Shown here: piece after piece, positions 43,655 through 52,400 of the stretch | Numbering within the stretch: the stretch's first letter is position 1 | Layout of the letters: every line of letters starts with the position of its first letter | Source: CBDFLT01 sp965249225 | Lineage (GTDB): Bacteria > Chloroflexota > Dehalococcoidia > Lucifugimonadales > G963668185 | DNA: 64,000 nucleotides | Reading direction: 5' to 3' | Assembly (NCBI GenBank): GCA_965249225.1 | Contig: CBDFLT010000009.1 | Coordinates: 186,001-250,000 of the forward strand | The notes under the pieces: generated by a model | What the model was told of the DNA's origin: nothing | Database searches by the model: none | The model's input: only the letters and a program-made list of their open reading frames with translations | Position numbers and translations under genes: made by a program

Positions 43655-45196
43655 ATGGCTAGCACCGTAAACGGAACTGTCCCTACTCAATATGGCGATA
43701 TAGCCTTCAGCCGACTGGGACTTCCAGCTTTTCACGTGAGAGTGGCGCTGATGTTGGGCGCCGCAGTCGCCTACGTGGTCGGGTACTGGCTGCTACACCC
43801 AGTCTTGGGAGACGCCACCGGGACCCTCGGAGCCCTGGCGGTGATACCCGCCGGGTACCTGTACGGTGTGCGGGGCGGCATCGCGGCCAGCCTGCTGACC
43901 TTCCCTATCACCTCTCTCCTTGTGATCGTCTTCGGGGAAACATCGTGGCAAGAGTGGTTGGCGGTGGGAGGACCGATTGGCTCCGCCACTGTGCTCGTCG
44001 GCGCATTCGTCGGATGGCTGCGCGAACTCAGCCAGAGGGACATGCGCGAGATCATGGAGCGCAAGCGCGCCGAGGAGGCCCTCAGGGAGTCCAGCCGACT
44101 CGCATCCATCGGAGAGCTCGCCGCCGGCGTCGCTCACGAGATCAACAACCCCCTCAACACCGTCATCGGATTCTCTCAGCTGCTCATGGAGGAAGACCTG
44201 CCTCAGCCCGTCCGCGAAGACGTCCAGAGGATCTACTCGGAAGGCCAACGGGCCGCCAAGATCGTTCAGAACCTCCTCTCTTTCGCCAGAAAGCGCGAGC
44301 CGGACAAGCAGTACGTGGACGTGACCGCCATAGTGCACCGTACCCTGGAGCTGAAGGCCTACAGCTTCAAGGCCAACAACATAATGGTGAGCACTCAGCT
44401 ACCAGAGAACCTATCCCACACCATGGCCGACGAGCATCAGCTTGTCGAGGTGATACTGAACATCCTCACCAATGCCGAGCAGGCCATGACTGAGGCCCAT
44501 GGATGGGGCCGCCTCACCATCCGCGCAGCCAGGTCGGCGGACGGACTGAGGATCAGCATCAGAGACGACGGCCCAGGAATATCTCCCGAGCACATGAGCA
44601 ACCTGTTCGACCCATTCTTCACCACTAAGGAGGTCGGTAAGGGCACCGGGCTGGGGCTCAGCATATGCTACGGCATAATCCACCAGCACGGCGGAGAGCT
44701 GTGGGCCGAGAGCGAGCCGGGCCAAGGGGCCACTTTCAACATCGATCTCCCCATATTGGCGCCCGAGGAAGCGTCGGAACCACAGCCGCAGGAGGTCGAA
44801 AAGCCCAGTGAGCTGGCCAAGCACATCCTCGTGGTCGACGACGAGCCCGCTAACCTCGAGCTGGTCGCCAGGGTCCTCGCCACTGAAGGATATGCGGTGG
44901 ACATGGCCAGCGACGGGCAGGAGGCATGGCGCATGCTTCAAAACAAGGCCTACGACCGTATCTTCCTCGACCTCAAGATGCCGGGCATGAGCGGTCAGCA
45001 GCTTTACCGCCTCATCGAGGGCGCCGACACAGAGCTGCCAGGCAGAGTCGTCTTCATGACGGGCGATACCTTCAGCCCCGACAGCCGGGACTTCCTTTCC
45101 AACACCGGCAACCCCATTTTGAAGAAACCCTTCAGCGTCGACGAGCTCCGACAGCACGCCATAGGCCTGAAGGAGGTGACCCATGCCGGAGGTTAA
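43655..45196 (+). CDS. hybrid sensor histidine kinase with C-terminal receiver
   Basis: A 513-residue hybrid kinase. The N-terminus has three to four membrane spans (about residues 25-115) with little extracytoplasmic sequence, then a short coiled coil. The HisKA segment has His161 in GVAHEINNPLNTVIGFSQLL. The ATPase has NILTNAEQAM, RDDGPGIS and TTKEVGKGTGLGLSI. A receiver domain follows, with acidic VVDDEP and phospho-Asp439 in FLDLKMPGMSG. The start at 43655 has GGGAGAGG seven bases upstream. The next gene, a response regulator, overlaps it by 14 bases, so the two are translated together in a phosphorelay. Confidence 0.92.
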   Translation: MASTVNGTVPTQYGDIAFSRLGLPAFHVRVALMLGAAVAYVVGYWLLHPVLGDATGTLGALAVIPAGYLYGVRGGIAASLLTFPITSLLVIVFGETSWQEWLAVGGPIGSATVLVGAFVGWLRELSQRDMREIMERKRAEEALRESSRLASIGELAAGVAHEINNPLNTVIGFSQLLMEEDLPQPVREDVQRIYSEGQRAAKIVQNLLSFARKREPDKQYVDVTAIVHRTLELKAYSFKANNIMVSTQLPENLSHTMADEHQLVEVILNILTNAEQAMTEAHGWGRLTIRAARSADGLRISIRDDGPGISPEHMSNLFDPFFTTKEVGKGTGLGLSICYGIIHQHGGELWAESEPGQGATFNIDLPILAPEEASEPQPQEVEKPSELAKHILVVDDEPANLELVARVLATEGYAVDMASDGQEAWRMLQNKAYDRIFLDLKMPGMSGQQLYRLIEGADTELPGRVVFMTGDTFSPDSRDFLSNTGNPILKKPFSVDELRQHAIGLKEVTHAGG

Positions 45197-45848
45197 GTCC
45201 CGCATCCTCGTGGTCGACGACGACAACAACGCCCGAGAGATGATGGAGCGAAGGCTCGCACGCAGCGGCTACGACTGTGTCACCGCACCCAGCGCCGACG
45301 AGGCCGCAAGCCTCCTAGAGCAAGAGACTTTCGACCTCATGCTACTCGATATCGTCATGCCCGGTAAGTTCGGCACTCAGTTCCTACCCGAGGTCGTCAA
45401 ACAGTACCCCGACATGGCCGTCGTCATGGTCAGCGCCGTCGGTAACGATTCCATCGCAGCCAACTCCATGCGCGCCGGCGCTTACGACTACATCGCCAAA
45501 CCCGTCGACTTCGAGGAGCTCATCACTCGTGTCTACCGCGCCATAGACCGGCGCAACCTGGTCATCAAGAACCGGCAGTACCAGCAGATGCTTGATCAAG
45601 TGGGGCCGGACCGCACCGAGTACCTCGAACGACAGGCCCGTAATCTTCAGGACGCCAAGCAGGCTTTCACCCGTCTGGATGTGGCCCTCTCAAAACTCAG
45701 CACTCAAATCGAGGAGCTCTCCCTCGAGGCGAATGAGGCCAGTCCTGAGGATGTCCCCGCCCACGTCGAGCTCAAGCGTGTCATGGACCAGAGCCGGTCC
45801 CTCATCCAGCGCGCCCTCGACATCTGGGCCAAGAGGATGAAACTCTAA
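45183..45848 (+). CDS. response regulator without a DNA-binding domain
   Basis: A 221-residue regulator. The receiver domain (about residues 7-122) has VVDDDN and phospho-Asp56 in LLDIVMPG, the conserved Lys in YIAKPVDFEEL, and Ser/Thr switch residues. The remaining 95 or so residues form a coiled-coil-like helical region with no recognisable output domain, so it may act by protein binding. GGAGGTGA lies inside the end of the overlapping kinase gene. Probably the partner of that kinase. Confidence 0.9.
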   Translation: MPEVKSRILVVDDDNNAREMMERRLARSGYDCVTAPSADEAASLLEQETFDLMLLDIVMPGKFGTQFLPEVVKQYPDMAVVMVSAVGNDSIAANSMRAGAYDYIAKPVDFEELITRVYRAIDRRNLVIKNRQYQQMLDQVGPDRTEYLERQARNLQDAKQAFTRLDVALSKLSTQIEELSLEANEASPEDVPAHVELKRVMDQSRSLIQRALDIWAKRMKL

Positions 45849-45861
45849 CCCGGGGAGCCTG

Positions 45862-46404
45862 CTAGAAAATGCCGCTCACGGCCTGCCACCAGTCTACGAC
45901 GACGTCGGTGGCGCGGTACCTGTACAGCCACTTGCCCCAGTGCAGAGCGTACTCCTGGAACTCCTTCATAGCCAGCAACGGGAGCATCCACAGAGCTGCA
46001 CGCCGAGGAGTCAGCTCGTAGCTAGGCCTGAAGCGCTTCATTCCGGCCACAAACACGAACCAGAACTCGAACACGTTCGGGAAGAATAGCAAGAGGCCGC
46101 GCCAGTCCACCACCTCAAACACCCCGATTCCGACGATCCGGAAAGCGAAAAGGGCGAGGGCGACGTTGCGCGCCGTCCCTGACCACCGGAGCGCCACTAT
46201 CATGAAGGTCACCATATAGACGAGGTCGACCAGCTTGTCAAAGGCCTGGTAGTCTCGCAGCCCGCCCAGGGTCAGCAGGTTCATCATGAACAAGTCGGAG
46301 AAGTCCACCAGGATGGCGACTATGGCCCCGGCAAACGCCCACCTGAGAACGAGCAGCGAACCGGCGATGCGGGCCAAGCCAATAACCAGCTCTTCAAGCG
46401 TCAT
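45862..46404 (-). CDS. hypothetical integral membrane protein
   Basis: A 180-residue protein with about four to five membrane spans and aromatic-rich loops (FPNVFEFWFVFVAGMKRF, FQEYALHWGKWLYRY). No family is recognised. Its stop lies 13 bases from that of the convergent response regulator. The gap after it to tRNA-Pro (46405-46672) shows no convincing gene. Confidence 0.7.
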   Translation of the reverse strand: MTLEELVIGLARIAGSLLVLRWAFAGAIVAILVDFSDLFMMNLLTLGGLRDYQAFDKLVDLVYMVTFMIVALRWSGTARNVALALFAFRIVGIGVFEVVDWRGLLLFFPNVFEFWFVFVAGMKRFRPSYELTPRRAALWMLPLLAMKEFQEYALHWGKWLYRYRATDVVVDWWQAVSGIF

Positions 46405-46672
46405 AACGACTATGGCTCCGTGCAGTCGCGATCCAAGGGACTATGACGAAGGTTTACACGGGCCGGAGAGTGGCGCGCCGTGAGGACTACTTCGGAGGAA
46501 CAGAGACGTGGAGGCTCGCCCACGGGAGCCGGAGATGGATGGTCAACTTTCTGTCAATGGACGGCTTGCGACTAGAGGGTACGGCGCGGAACGAGAGGAA
46601 CGAATTTGGCCGCGGTCGCTGTCAAACGGCTCAGATGAGCACGGGCTGGAAAGCAGGAACATGGTGGTAGGC

Positions 46673-46749
46673 TGGTCGGGGTGACTGGACTCGAACCAGC
46701 GACCCCCTGCACCCCATGCAGGTGCGCTACCAAACTGCGCTACACCCCG
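46673..46749 (-). tRNA. tRNA-Pro (anticodon GGG)
   Basis: A minus-strand cloverleaf. The acceptor CGGGGTG pairs with CACCCCG, the anticodon stem is CCTGC/GCAGG with loop ATGGGGT giving GGG, and the T arm is GCTGG-TTCGAGT-CCAGT. The CCA end is encoded. It reads Pro CCC. Confidence 0.95.
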
Positions 46750-46877
46750 ACTTGGCCGTAGGATAGCACAGGGCCATCCAGGGCACAATAACCGCGTCCC
46801 CACGCCACGGTGGTTATCCCATCTACCCCGCTCAGGGCGGCACCGGAACACAACTCATCCCCAGATCAGGCTATGCT

Positions 46878-49193
46878 TCAACTCTCTTCGAGAGCGTCCG
46901 TGTGGGTAGGTGAGTCGTGGGACAAAATCTCCCGTAGCACCTGCACGGCAACGGCCTTATCAAGCGGCTGGTTATTGTTGCCGCACTTAGGCGACTGGAT
47001 GCAGCCGGGACACCCCGAGCTACACGGGCACTGGGTAATGACCTCGAGGGTGGCCTCCCACAGGTCCTCCACGACCTCGTAGCCGCGCTCAGCTATACCC
47101 ACCCCTCCGGGATGGCCGTCGTGGATGAAAACCTGCGGCCTCCCCGTGTCGGGGTGAAGGGGGGTTGAGATACCTCCGATGTCGTTTCGGTCGCAGAGGG
47201 CGAACAGGGGCAGCACTCCTATTGCGGCGTGCTCGACGGCGTGCAGTCCGCCCGCCAGGTCGAGGCGCTGGTCCTTGACCCGCGCCAGCGTGTCCTTGGG
47301 CACGTCGAACCAGAGAGCTATGGTGTCGTAGCTTTGAGGCGGCAGAGTAACGTACTCCTCACCTAGCACCTCATTAGTGAAGTGCGCTCTCCGCCTGAAG
47401 CCGGCGACTGTGGTGGATACGTTCACTTCACCCAGGTAGACCGTAGCTCGGCCCGCTCGCTTTTGCTTGAACACGTTCCGGATGCGCGTCTCAGTGTAGT
47501 CCTTTACCTCAGTGTAATAGGGAATGTCTGTCCTGGCCGCATACGCCATCTTGGCGTTCAGGTCCAGATCGGCAACCAAGTAAGGCTCACCATGATGGAG
47601 ATAGACGGCCCCGGGGTGCAGTTGCAAATAGGCGGACCTCTCCTCGACCGTCTCCAGAATGGCCCCGCTTTCCTGCTCCACGAGGGTATAGAAGCTTGAC
47701 GAGGTGGACCTTATGTTCACGTCCTGCGCCGGATAAGATGTATCGGCGTCCAGGTGCCACCGACCTGAGCTGGTCCGAAGAAATCCGTCCGCCTCCAGCT
47801 CGTCGGCATGGACCGATATGTCGGAGTCGAAGATGTCGGCGTCTTCCGGAGTGAGGGGAGCCTCATATGCCGCACAGAGTAGGTGGGGCTTGAGGATGTA
47901 TGGGTTGGCGGGAGAGATGAGCGCGCTCTCGTGGGACTTCCCGAAGAAGGTCTCTGGGTGCCTCATGAGGTACTGGTCGAGGGGATTATCCAAGGCGACC
48001 AGGACACTCAAGGCCTGCTGACCGCGTCTCCCGCTGCGGCCGGCCTGCTGCCAGGTGCTGGCTATGCTGCCTGGGTACCCAGTCAGGATGGTGGCGTCCA
48101 GGTCGCCGATGTCGATGCCCAACTCCATCGCGTTCGTCGTTGTCAAACCCAGCAGCCGCCCTTCGAAGAGGTCGCGTTCGATGCGCCGTCTGTCCTCGGC
48201 CAGGTAGCTGGCACGGTAGGGAGATATACGGTTGGCAACCGTGGGGTCCAACTTCATAAGCTGGTCGCGTACGTAGACGTAAAGAAGCTCGGCCATGCGT
48301 CGGCTGCGGACGAAGGTGAGTGTCCGGACGCGCCGGCGGAGCAGCTCCGCAAAAAGCGTCGCTGCCTCGCCGTTGCTGCTGCGGCGGCTTCCCCGGGCTA
48401 CGTCGATCATAGGGGGATTCCAGAAAACGAAGTCCTTGCCGCCATATGGCGACCCGTCCTCTTCGATCACTGTGAAGGGCAGGCCAACCAGCCTTTCGGC
48501 ATGCTCGCCCGGATTGCCGACCGTCGCCGAGCACAATATAAACTGAGGCTCGTTGCCCAACCGACGACATATGCGCCGCAGCCGCCGCAGGACGTTGGCT
48601 ACGTGTGAGCCGAAGACGCCTCGATAGACGTGAGCCTCGTCGATCACCACTATGCGAAGCCTCCGCAAGAGGTGATACCACGACCGCTGATTTGGCAAGA
48701 TACCCACGTGCAACATATCGGGGTTGGTGAGGACGATGCGGGAGTACCGGCGGATATCCGACCTGTCCTCGGGGAGCGTGTCTCCGTCGAAGACGTCTTG
48801 GCGGATGCGGCTCTCCTCCGGCATCAGCTCACCGAGGCTTCTGGACTGGTCCTGGGCGAGCGCCTTGGCGGGGAACAGGTACAGGCACCTGTCGCCACGA
48901 TCCTCCAGCAGCGACTCGATCGCCGGCAGGTGGTAGCAGAGGCTCTTTCCACTGGCCGCGGGAGTGGAGATGATTACGTTCTCTCCCCTCCTCACCGCGT
49001 TGAGCGCCTCGGCCTGGTGGGAATACAGGAACTCGATGCCCAGCGATTGAAGGGACCGCTGAAGCTTGGGATGAAGAGGCCGGTCCAGCGTGCCCCTGCT
49101 CGGGGTCCTCCGGGGGACCTCCTCGCGGTGCACAACCTGACCGTGGTACCAGGGCATCCCCTGGAGTTCCATGAGGAAAGACGATACGTCCAT
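46878..49193 (-). CDS. MrfA-like DEAH superfamily 2 helicase with DUF1998 zinc domain
   Basis: A 771-residue helicase. Walker A is STPAASGKSLCYHLP, the DEAH box is VVIDEAHVYRGVFG, motif III is LCSATVGNP, and motif VI is QQAGRSGRRG. The C-terminal DUF1998 domain ends in a four-cysteine cluster (CPCSSGCPGCIQSPKCG). This layout is that of MrfA (B. subtilis YprA), a 3'-5' DNA helicase of mitomycin-type DNA repair. Its usual partner nuclease MrfB (YprB) is not adjacent, so the partner, if any, is elsewhere. It acts in the cytoplasm on damaged DNA. Confidence 0.9.
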   Translation of the reverse strand: MDVSSFLMELQGMPWYHGQVVHREEVPRRTPSRGTLDRPLHPKLQRSLQSLGIEFLYSHQAEALNAVRRGENVIISTPAASGKSLCYHLPAIESLLEDRGDRCLYLFPAKALAQDQSRSLGELMPEESRIRQDVFDGDTLPEDRSDIRRYSRIVLTNPDMLHVGILPNQRSWYHLLRRLRIVVIDEAHVYRGVFGSHVANVLRRLRRICRRLGNEPQFILCSATVGNPGEHAERLVGLPFTVIEEDGSPYGGKDFVFWNPPMIDVARGSRRSSNGEAATLFAELLRRRVRTLTFVRSRRMAELLYVYVRDQLMKLDPTVANRISPYRASYLAEDRRRIERDLFEGRLLGLTTTNAMELGIDIGDLDATILTGYPGSIASTWQQAGRSGRRGQQALSVLVALDNPLDQYLMRHPETFFGKSHESALISPANPYILKPHLLCAAYEAPLTPEDADIFDSDISVHADELEADGFLRTSSGRWHLDADTSYPAQDVNIRSTSSSFYTLVEQESGAILETVEERSAYLQLHPGAVYLHHGEPYLVADLDLNAKMAYAARTDIPYYTEVKDYTETRIRNVFKQKRAGRATVYLGEVNVSTTVAGFRRRAHFTNEVLGEEYVTLPPQSYDTIALWFDVPKDTLARVKDQRLDLAGGLHAVEHAAIGVLPLFALCDRNDIGGISTPLHPDTGRPQVFIHDGHPGGVGIAERGYEVVEDLWEATLEVITQCPCSSGCPGCIQSPKCGNNNQPLDKAVAVQVLREILSHDSPTHTDALEES

Positions 49194-49234
49194 CTAGGAC
49201 CTGGAAGCTATAACGTAAACAGAGCCAACCGCCC

Positions 49235-49528
49235 CTAGAACCCCGAGATGGTCTCCTGCTCGGAGTCCAGCACCTCGACATCCTGCCTGCTGTTCTCAAT
49301 GAAGGCGAGGACGCCGTCGAGTACCTGGTCGGCATGTCGCGTGCTGTTGCTGACGCTGGTGATGCCCACCGTTGCCACCTGCCAGACGTGATTGTCCCCC
49401 ACCTCGGCGATGGATACGTTGAACTTGTTGCGAATCCGGGTGCAGAGGGAGTTGATCACCCGACGTTTTCCTTTGAGGCTCTGGTTTCCGGGAAGCCTCA
49501 AAGTAACCTTGCATACGCCGACGTTCAT
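49235..49528 (-). CDS. DUF503 (YlxP-like) protein
   Basis: A 97-residue DUF503 protein: MNVGVCKVTLRLPGNQSLKGKRRVI, then VSIAEVGDNHVWQVATVGIT. YlxP-like proteins usually lie in infB-rbfA operons and have been tied to ribosome work; here the gene stands just upstream of the helicase. The ATG at 49528 has GGAGGG upstream; a longer reading has no support. Confidence 0.88.
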   Translation of the reverse strand: MNVGVCKVTLRLPGNQSLKGKRRVINSLCTRIRNKFNVSIAEVGDNHVWQVATVGITSVSNSTRHADQVLDGVLAFIENSRQDVEVLDSEQETISGF

Positions 49529-49567
49529 GCCACCCTCCACGGACGCCTGCAATGAGAACACATGTGC

Positions 49568-49573
49568 ATTATA
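49568..49573 (-). promoter_or_regulatory. candidate -10 element of the DUF503 gene
   Basis: TATAAT on the minus strand about 40 bases before the start codon; the -35 is weak (TCTACG at 17 bases). Confidence 0.4.
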
Positions 49574-49712
49574 GCATCCTACATCTGTACCGTAGACCTG
49601 GCCTTGTGGCCACGTTAACCCCTTGACACCGGCAATGGAGACGAATAGCATCAATCTATTAGGGGCACGTTCGAGACCCGGTTAGATTCCCGGTCTGAGG
49701 CCTCGCATACAG

Positions 49713-50459
49713 ATGCCTGAAACGGGAGGAGGTACCCGCTTCCAAGAAATGACCGACGAAGGAACCTTTCGGCAGGCCATCGAGCGCAGCTGGGTTGTGC
49801 GATCACCCAAACAACAGCTGGCGACCTTCGGCCTGACCAACATTGAATACTACGTGGTGACCGAGCCGATCTACCAGCAGCTCAACTCGAGCAGGCAGCA
49901 AGAGGGTGTGGTGCGGACCGGCCGCGTGATCTCAGAGCGCCCAGCGGTGGTGACCCCAACGTACGCGCTAAACCTGCAGGGCTTCAGCTCGGACGCGTAC
50001 GAATACTTCAAGGAGATTGCGTCCAAGTACGGGCCCAACAGTCCGGGGATCCTGTACCAGTACAAGAAGGAGCCGGCCAAGACTGACATCCTCAGCGGCG
50101 ATCCCGCAGAGATCGCCCACAGGATCGGCGACGACCTGGACCGCCGTAAGGAGAACATGACGGTGGTCATGGTAGGAGGGTTAGACGAGCTTTGGGACGT
50201 GGCCCTGCTGAAGTTCATCTACGAGTTCACCTCTTTATCGGTGGCCGGAAACGTGCAGGAGTTCCGCGCCAGGGGTCTCCTCGATAGCCAACAGCACCTC
50301 GGAGGCGTGCCGAGCGCCGCCAGCCAGCGCATCGAGCAGCTGTTCAGGGAGGTGGACCTGGGCGGCAGCGCCGATACACTAAAAGAGGAGTTGGACCGGT
50401 GGGGCCTATTCGAGTACTACGAGGACCGATTCCTCAACATCTTCCGGCGTAAGCGTTAG
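49713..50459 (+). CDS. conserved Chloroflexota protein of unknown function
   Basis: A 248-residue soluble protein. Its blocks (AIERSWVVRSPKQQLATFG, IEYYVVTEPIYQ, TPTYALNLQGFS, LDELWDVALLKFIYE, LDRWGLFEYYEDRFLNIFRR) belong to a family I associate with many Chloroflexota genomes but with no assigned role. No catalytic motif is clear. A second Met twelve residues in is also possible. It stands alone on the plus strand. Lineage-wide retention would suggest a basic function. Confidence 0.75.
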   Translation: MPETGGGTRFQEMTDEGTFRQAIERSWVVRSPKQQLATFGLTNIEYYVVTEPIYQQLNSSRQQEGVVRTGRVISERPAVVTPTYALNLQGFSSDAYEYFKEIASKYGPNSPGILYQYKKEPAKTDILSGDPAEIAHRIGDDLDRRKENMTVVMVGGLDELWDVALLKFIYEFTSLSVAGNVQEFRARGLLDSQQHLGGVPSAASQRIEQLFREVDLGGSADTLKEELDRWGLFEYYEDRFLNIFRRKR

Positions 50460-50826
50460 CGGGGTTTCCTGCGCCGGGTATACAACTGCTGTCCCCTGAA
50501 CATCCCTCTTTCCTTGACCCTGCGCAAGCTCCCCCACTTCAAAGGCAGCCACCCTCTTCCATCAATTGCTTAAGTCAAGCCCCTCAGTGCCCCGTCACCT
50601 ACATCAGTCGTCCAGCCAATTAGCGCCCACCCGGCGAAAGGCGTGAGCTCACAGCGAGTCCGCATGGCGGTGGAAAACCCTCCACGGCACGCCAAACGTA
50701 ACCTAAGGCACCTCGTATCTTCACGCCGGTGCATGAAGTAACATAGGCATGGCTTTGCGCCGCTGCGCTTGTGGCCATCGCGACGCCGGCGCAGCTAACG
50801 CAAGTGCTCGCGAGTTCCATCCCACC
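50460..50826. other. intergenic region, no gene seen
   Basis: About 370 bases with no convincing gene. A small GTGGA/TCCAC hairpin lies near 50668-50684. The ORF starting at 50749 could extend the next gene but looks non-coding before 50827. Confidence 0.45.
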
Positions 50827-52236
50827 ATGTTGTTCACCGCGATTCGTCGCTTCGTAATCAGATCAGTTGTAGCACTTTTACTGGTGGCGTACCTGTTCGG
50901 TGTCGGCGACGTTGTGCGCCTTAATCCAGCCCAAGAGGTGGCTTTCCCACATCTCTACAGCCTTGCGGAATTCGAGGTCGGCAATTTCTTCAGCAAGTGG
51001 TTCCACTGGCTGTACCGCACTTTGCCGTGGAATCGGTTGTCTGACGAGGAGCGAATTCAGAAGGTACAGGAGTACTTCCAGAGGGGAGAGGATAATAGGA
51101 CGCTGCGGGACCAAATCGCCCAGGCATTGTCAGCTGAAGGTCCCGACGTCCTCTTGAGGGTGGAGGAGCTTGAAGGGGTATCGGAGAGAATCAAGTCCAG
51201 GCGCGGCCGACTGAGGAACGACGTGGAGCAGACATTGGAGTCGGCCATCAGCTCGGTTATCAGAGAGGAGGGGCTCGACTACTGGGCAGGCCTCATTTGG
51301 CCGCCGGTGGACCTCAGGTTCAGTGAGCCGCCGAAGGTGCTCGTTACCTCTCCAAGAGACCGCATTTTCCGGATGCACTCGGAGCTGCTGAGACCGAACC
51401 TGAGCTTTGAGCTACGTGAAGAGATTGAGGACGATGTCCTCAATAGTTTGGACCTTTCGGCGCTTGTGACAAATATAGGCGGACTCGCGACGTACCCCGC
51501 GGCGATAAACAACGATCGATCTCTGCGTTGGACCTTGGAGATAGGCGCCCACGAGTGGCTGCACCACTATCTCGCGTTCAAGCCGCTGGGGTGGAATATC
51601 CTGGACAACAAAGACATGGAGGTCCTGAACGAGACCATGGCGAACATCGCGGGCGATGAAATGGGCCAGCGGGCGCTGCAGGTGCTGGGGCTCACCAGTC
51701 CGACTGAGCCCAATGGCTCTGCGCTCACGGACCAGGGTGGATTCGACTTCGATCGGGAGATGCGGGTCACCAGGCTAAGAGTGGACGAGCTGCTGGCGGC
51801 GGGGAAGATCGCCGAGGCCGAGGACTACATGGAGGAACGCAGAAAGCTCTTCGTGGAAAACGGATATCACATTCGGAAGCTCAACCAGGCCTACTTTGCC
51901 TTTAACGGCACATACGCCGACAACCCGGCTTCCGTCAGTCCCATCGCAGACCAGCTTCGTCAACTTCGAAGTCTGGTACCCGACCTGGGCACCTTCATCA
52001 AAACGGTGTCGAAAGTATCCACCTACCCTGAGTTCCTCGAGACTTTGAAGGAGCTTCAAGATGGGCGGTCGGCTCGTGAGACGGCGCCCTATGTCGATCC
52101 GGTCGACGCACAGGGCGCCGGCGGAGGGCTCCCGCTGACTGGCACGGCGTACGCTCAGTACGCGCGTACGCTTCAGGTCCGGCCCAGATTTGCCAGAGAA
52201 GTGATGGCCGCAGAAGGTTCACAACTGCGCCGGTGA
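50827..52236 (+). CDS. membrane-anchored HExxH protein, probable metallopeptidase
   Basis: A 469-residue protein. One N-terminal membrane segment (about residues 8-25) precedes a long helical, charged region (about 60-180). A candidate zinc site follows: His242-Glu-x-x-His246 in GAHEWLHHYLAF, with Glu269 in LNETMANIAGDE as third ligand, spacing typical of gluzincins. No named family is recognised. The active domain should face outside the membrane. The chosen ATG directly precedes the membrane segment; an upstream ATG at 50749 would add 26 unlikely residues. It lies 5' of hflK-hflC, whose products control membrane proteolysis, but a link is not shown. Confidence 0.68.
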   Translation: MLFTAIRRFVIRSVVALLLVAYLFGVGDVVRLNPAQEVAFPHLYSLAEFEVGNFFSKWFHWLYRTLPWNRLSDEERIQKVQEYFQRGEDNRTLRDQIAQALSAEGPDVLLRVEELEGVSERIKSRRGRLRNDVEQTLESAISSVIREEGLDYWAGLIWPPVDLRFSEPPKVLVTSPRDRIFRMHSELLRPNLSFELREEIEDDVLNSLDLSALVTNIGGLATYPAAINNDRSLRWTLEIGAHEWLHHYLAFKPLGWNILDNKDMEVLNETMANIAGDEMGQRALQVLGLTSPTEPNGSALTDQGGFDFDREMRVTRLRVDELLAAGKIAEAEDYMEERRKLFVENGYHIRKLNQAYFAFNGTYADNPASVSPIADQLRQLRSLVPDLGTFIKTVSKVSTYPEFLETLKELQDGRSARETAPYVDPVDAQGAGGGLPLTGTAYAQYARTLQVRPRFAREVMAAEGSQLRR

Positions 52237-52400
52237 CCCAGCGCTCAGACAGCCGCCGCTGCTCCGTTTCCCGCACTTGGTGTAGCGAGCGGCCCTTATA
52301 TTGGCGACCGCATCGGTGGAACTCGGTCTCCTCCGATATACACCAATATCTCAAGTGTGATAACATCAGCCCTTGAAGAGACGAATTGTGGAAAAGGGCG

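Noticed and set aside
46443..46670. A 75-residue plus-strand ORF before tRNA-Pro
   Set aside because: Starts at an ATG with no ribosome site, ends at the tRNA gene, and its Arg/Trp-rich product has no recognisable pattern. Not excluded outright.
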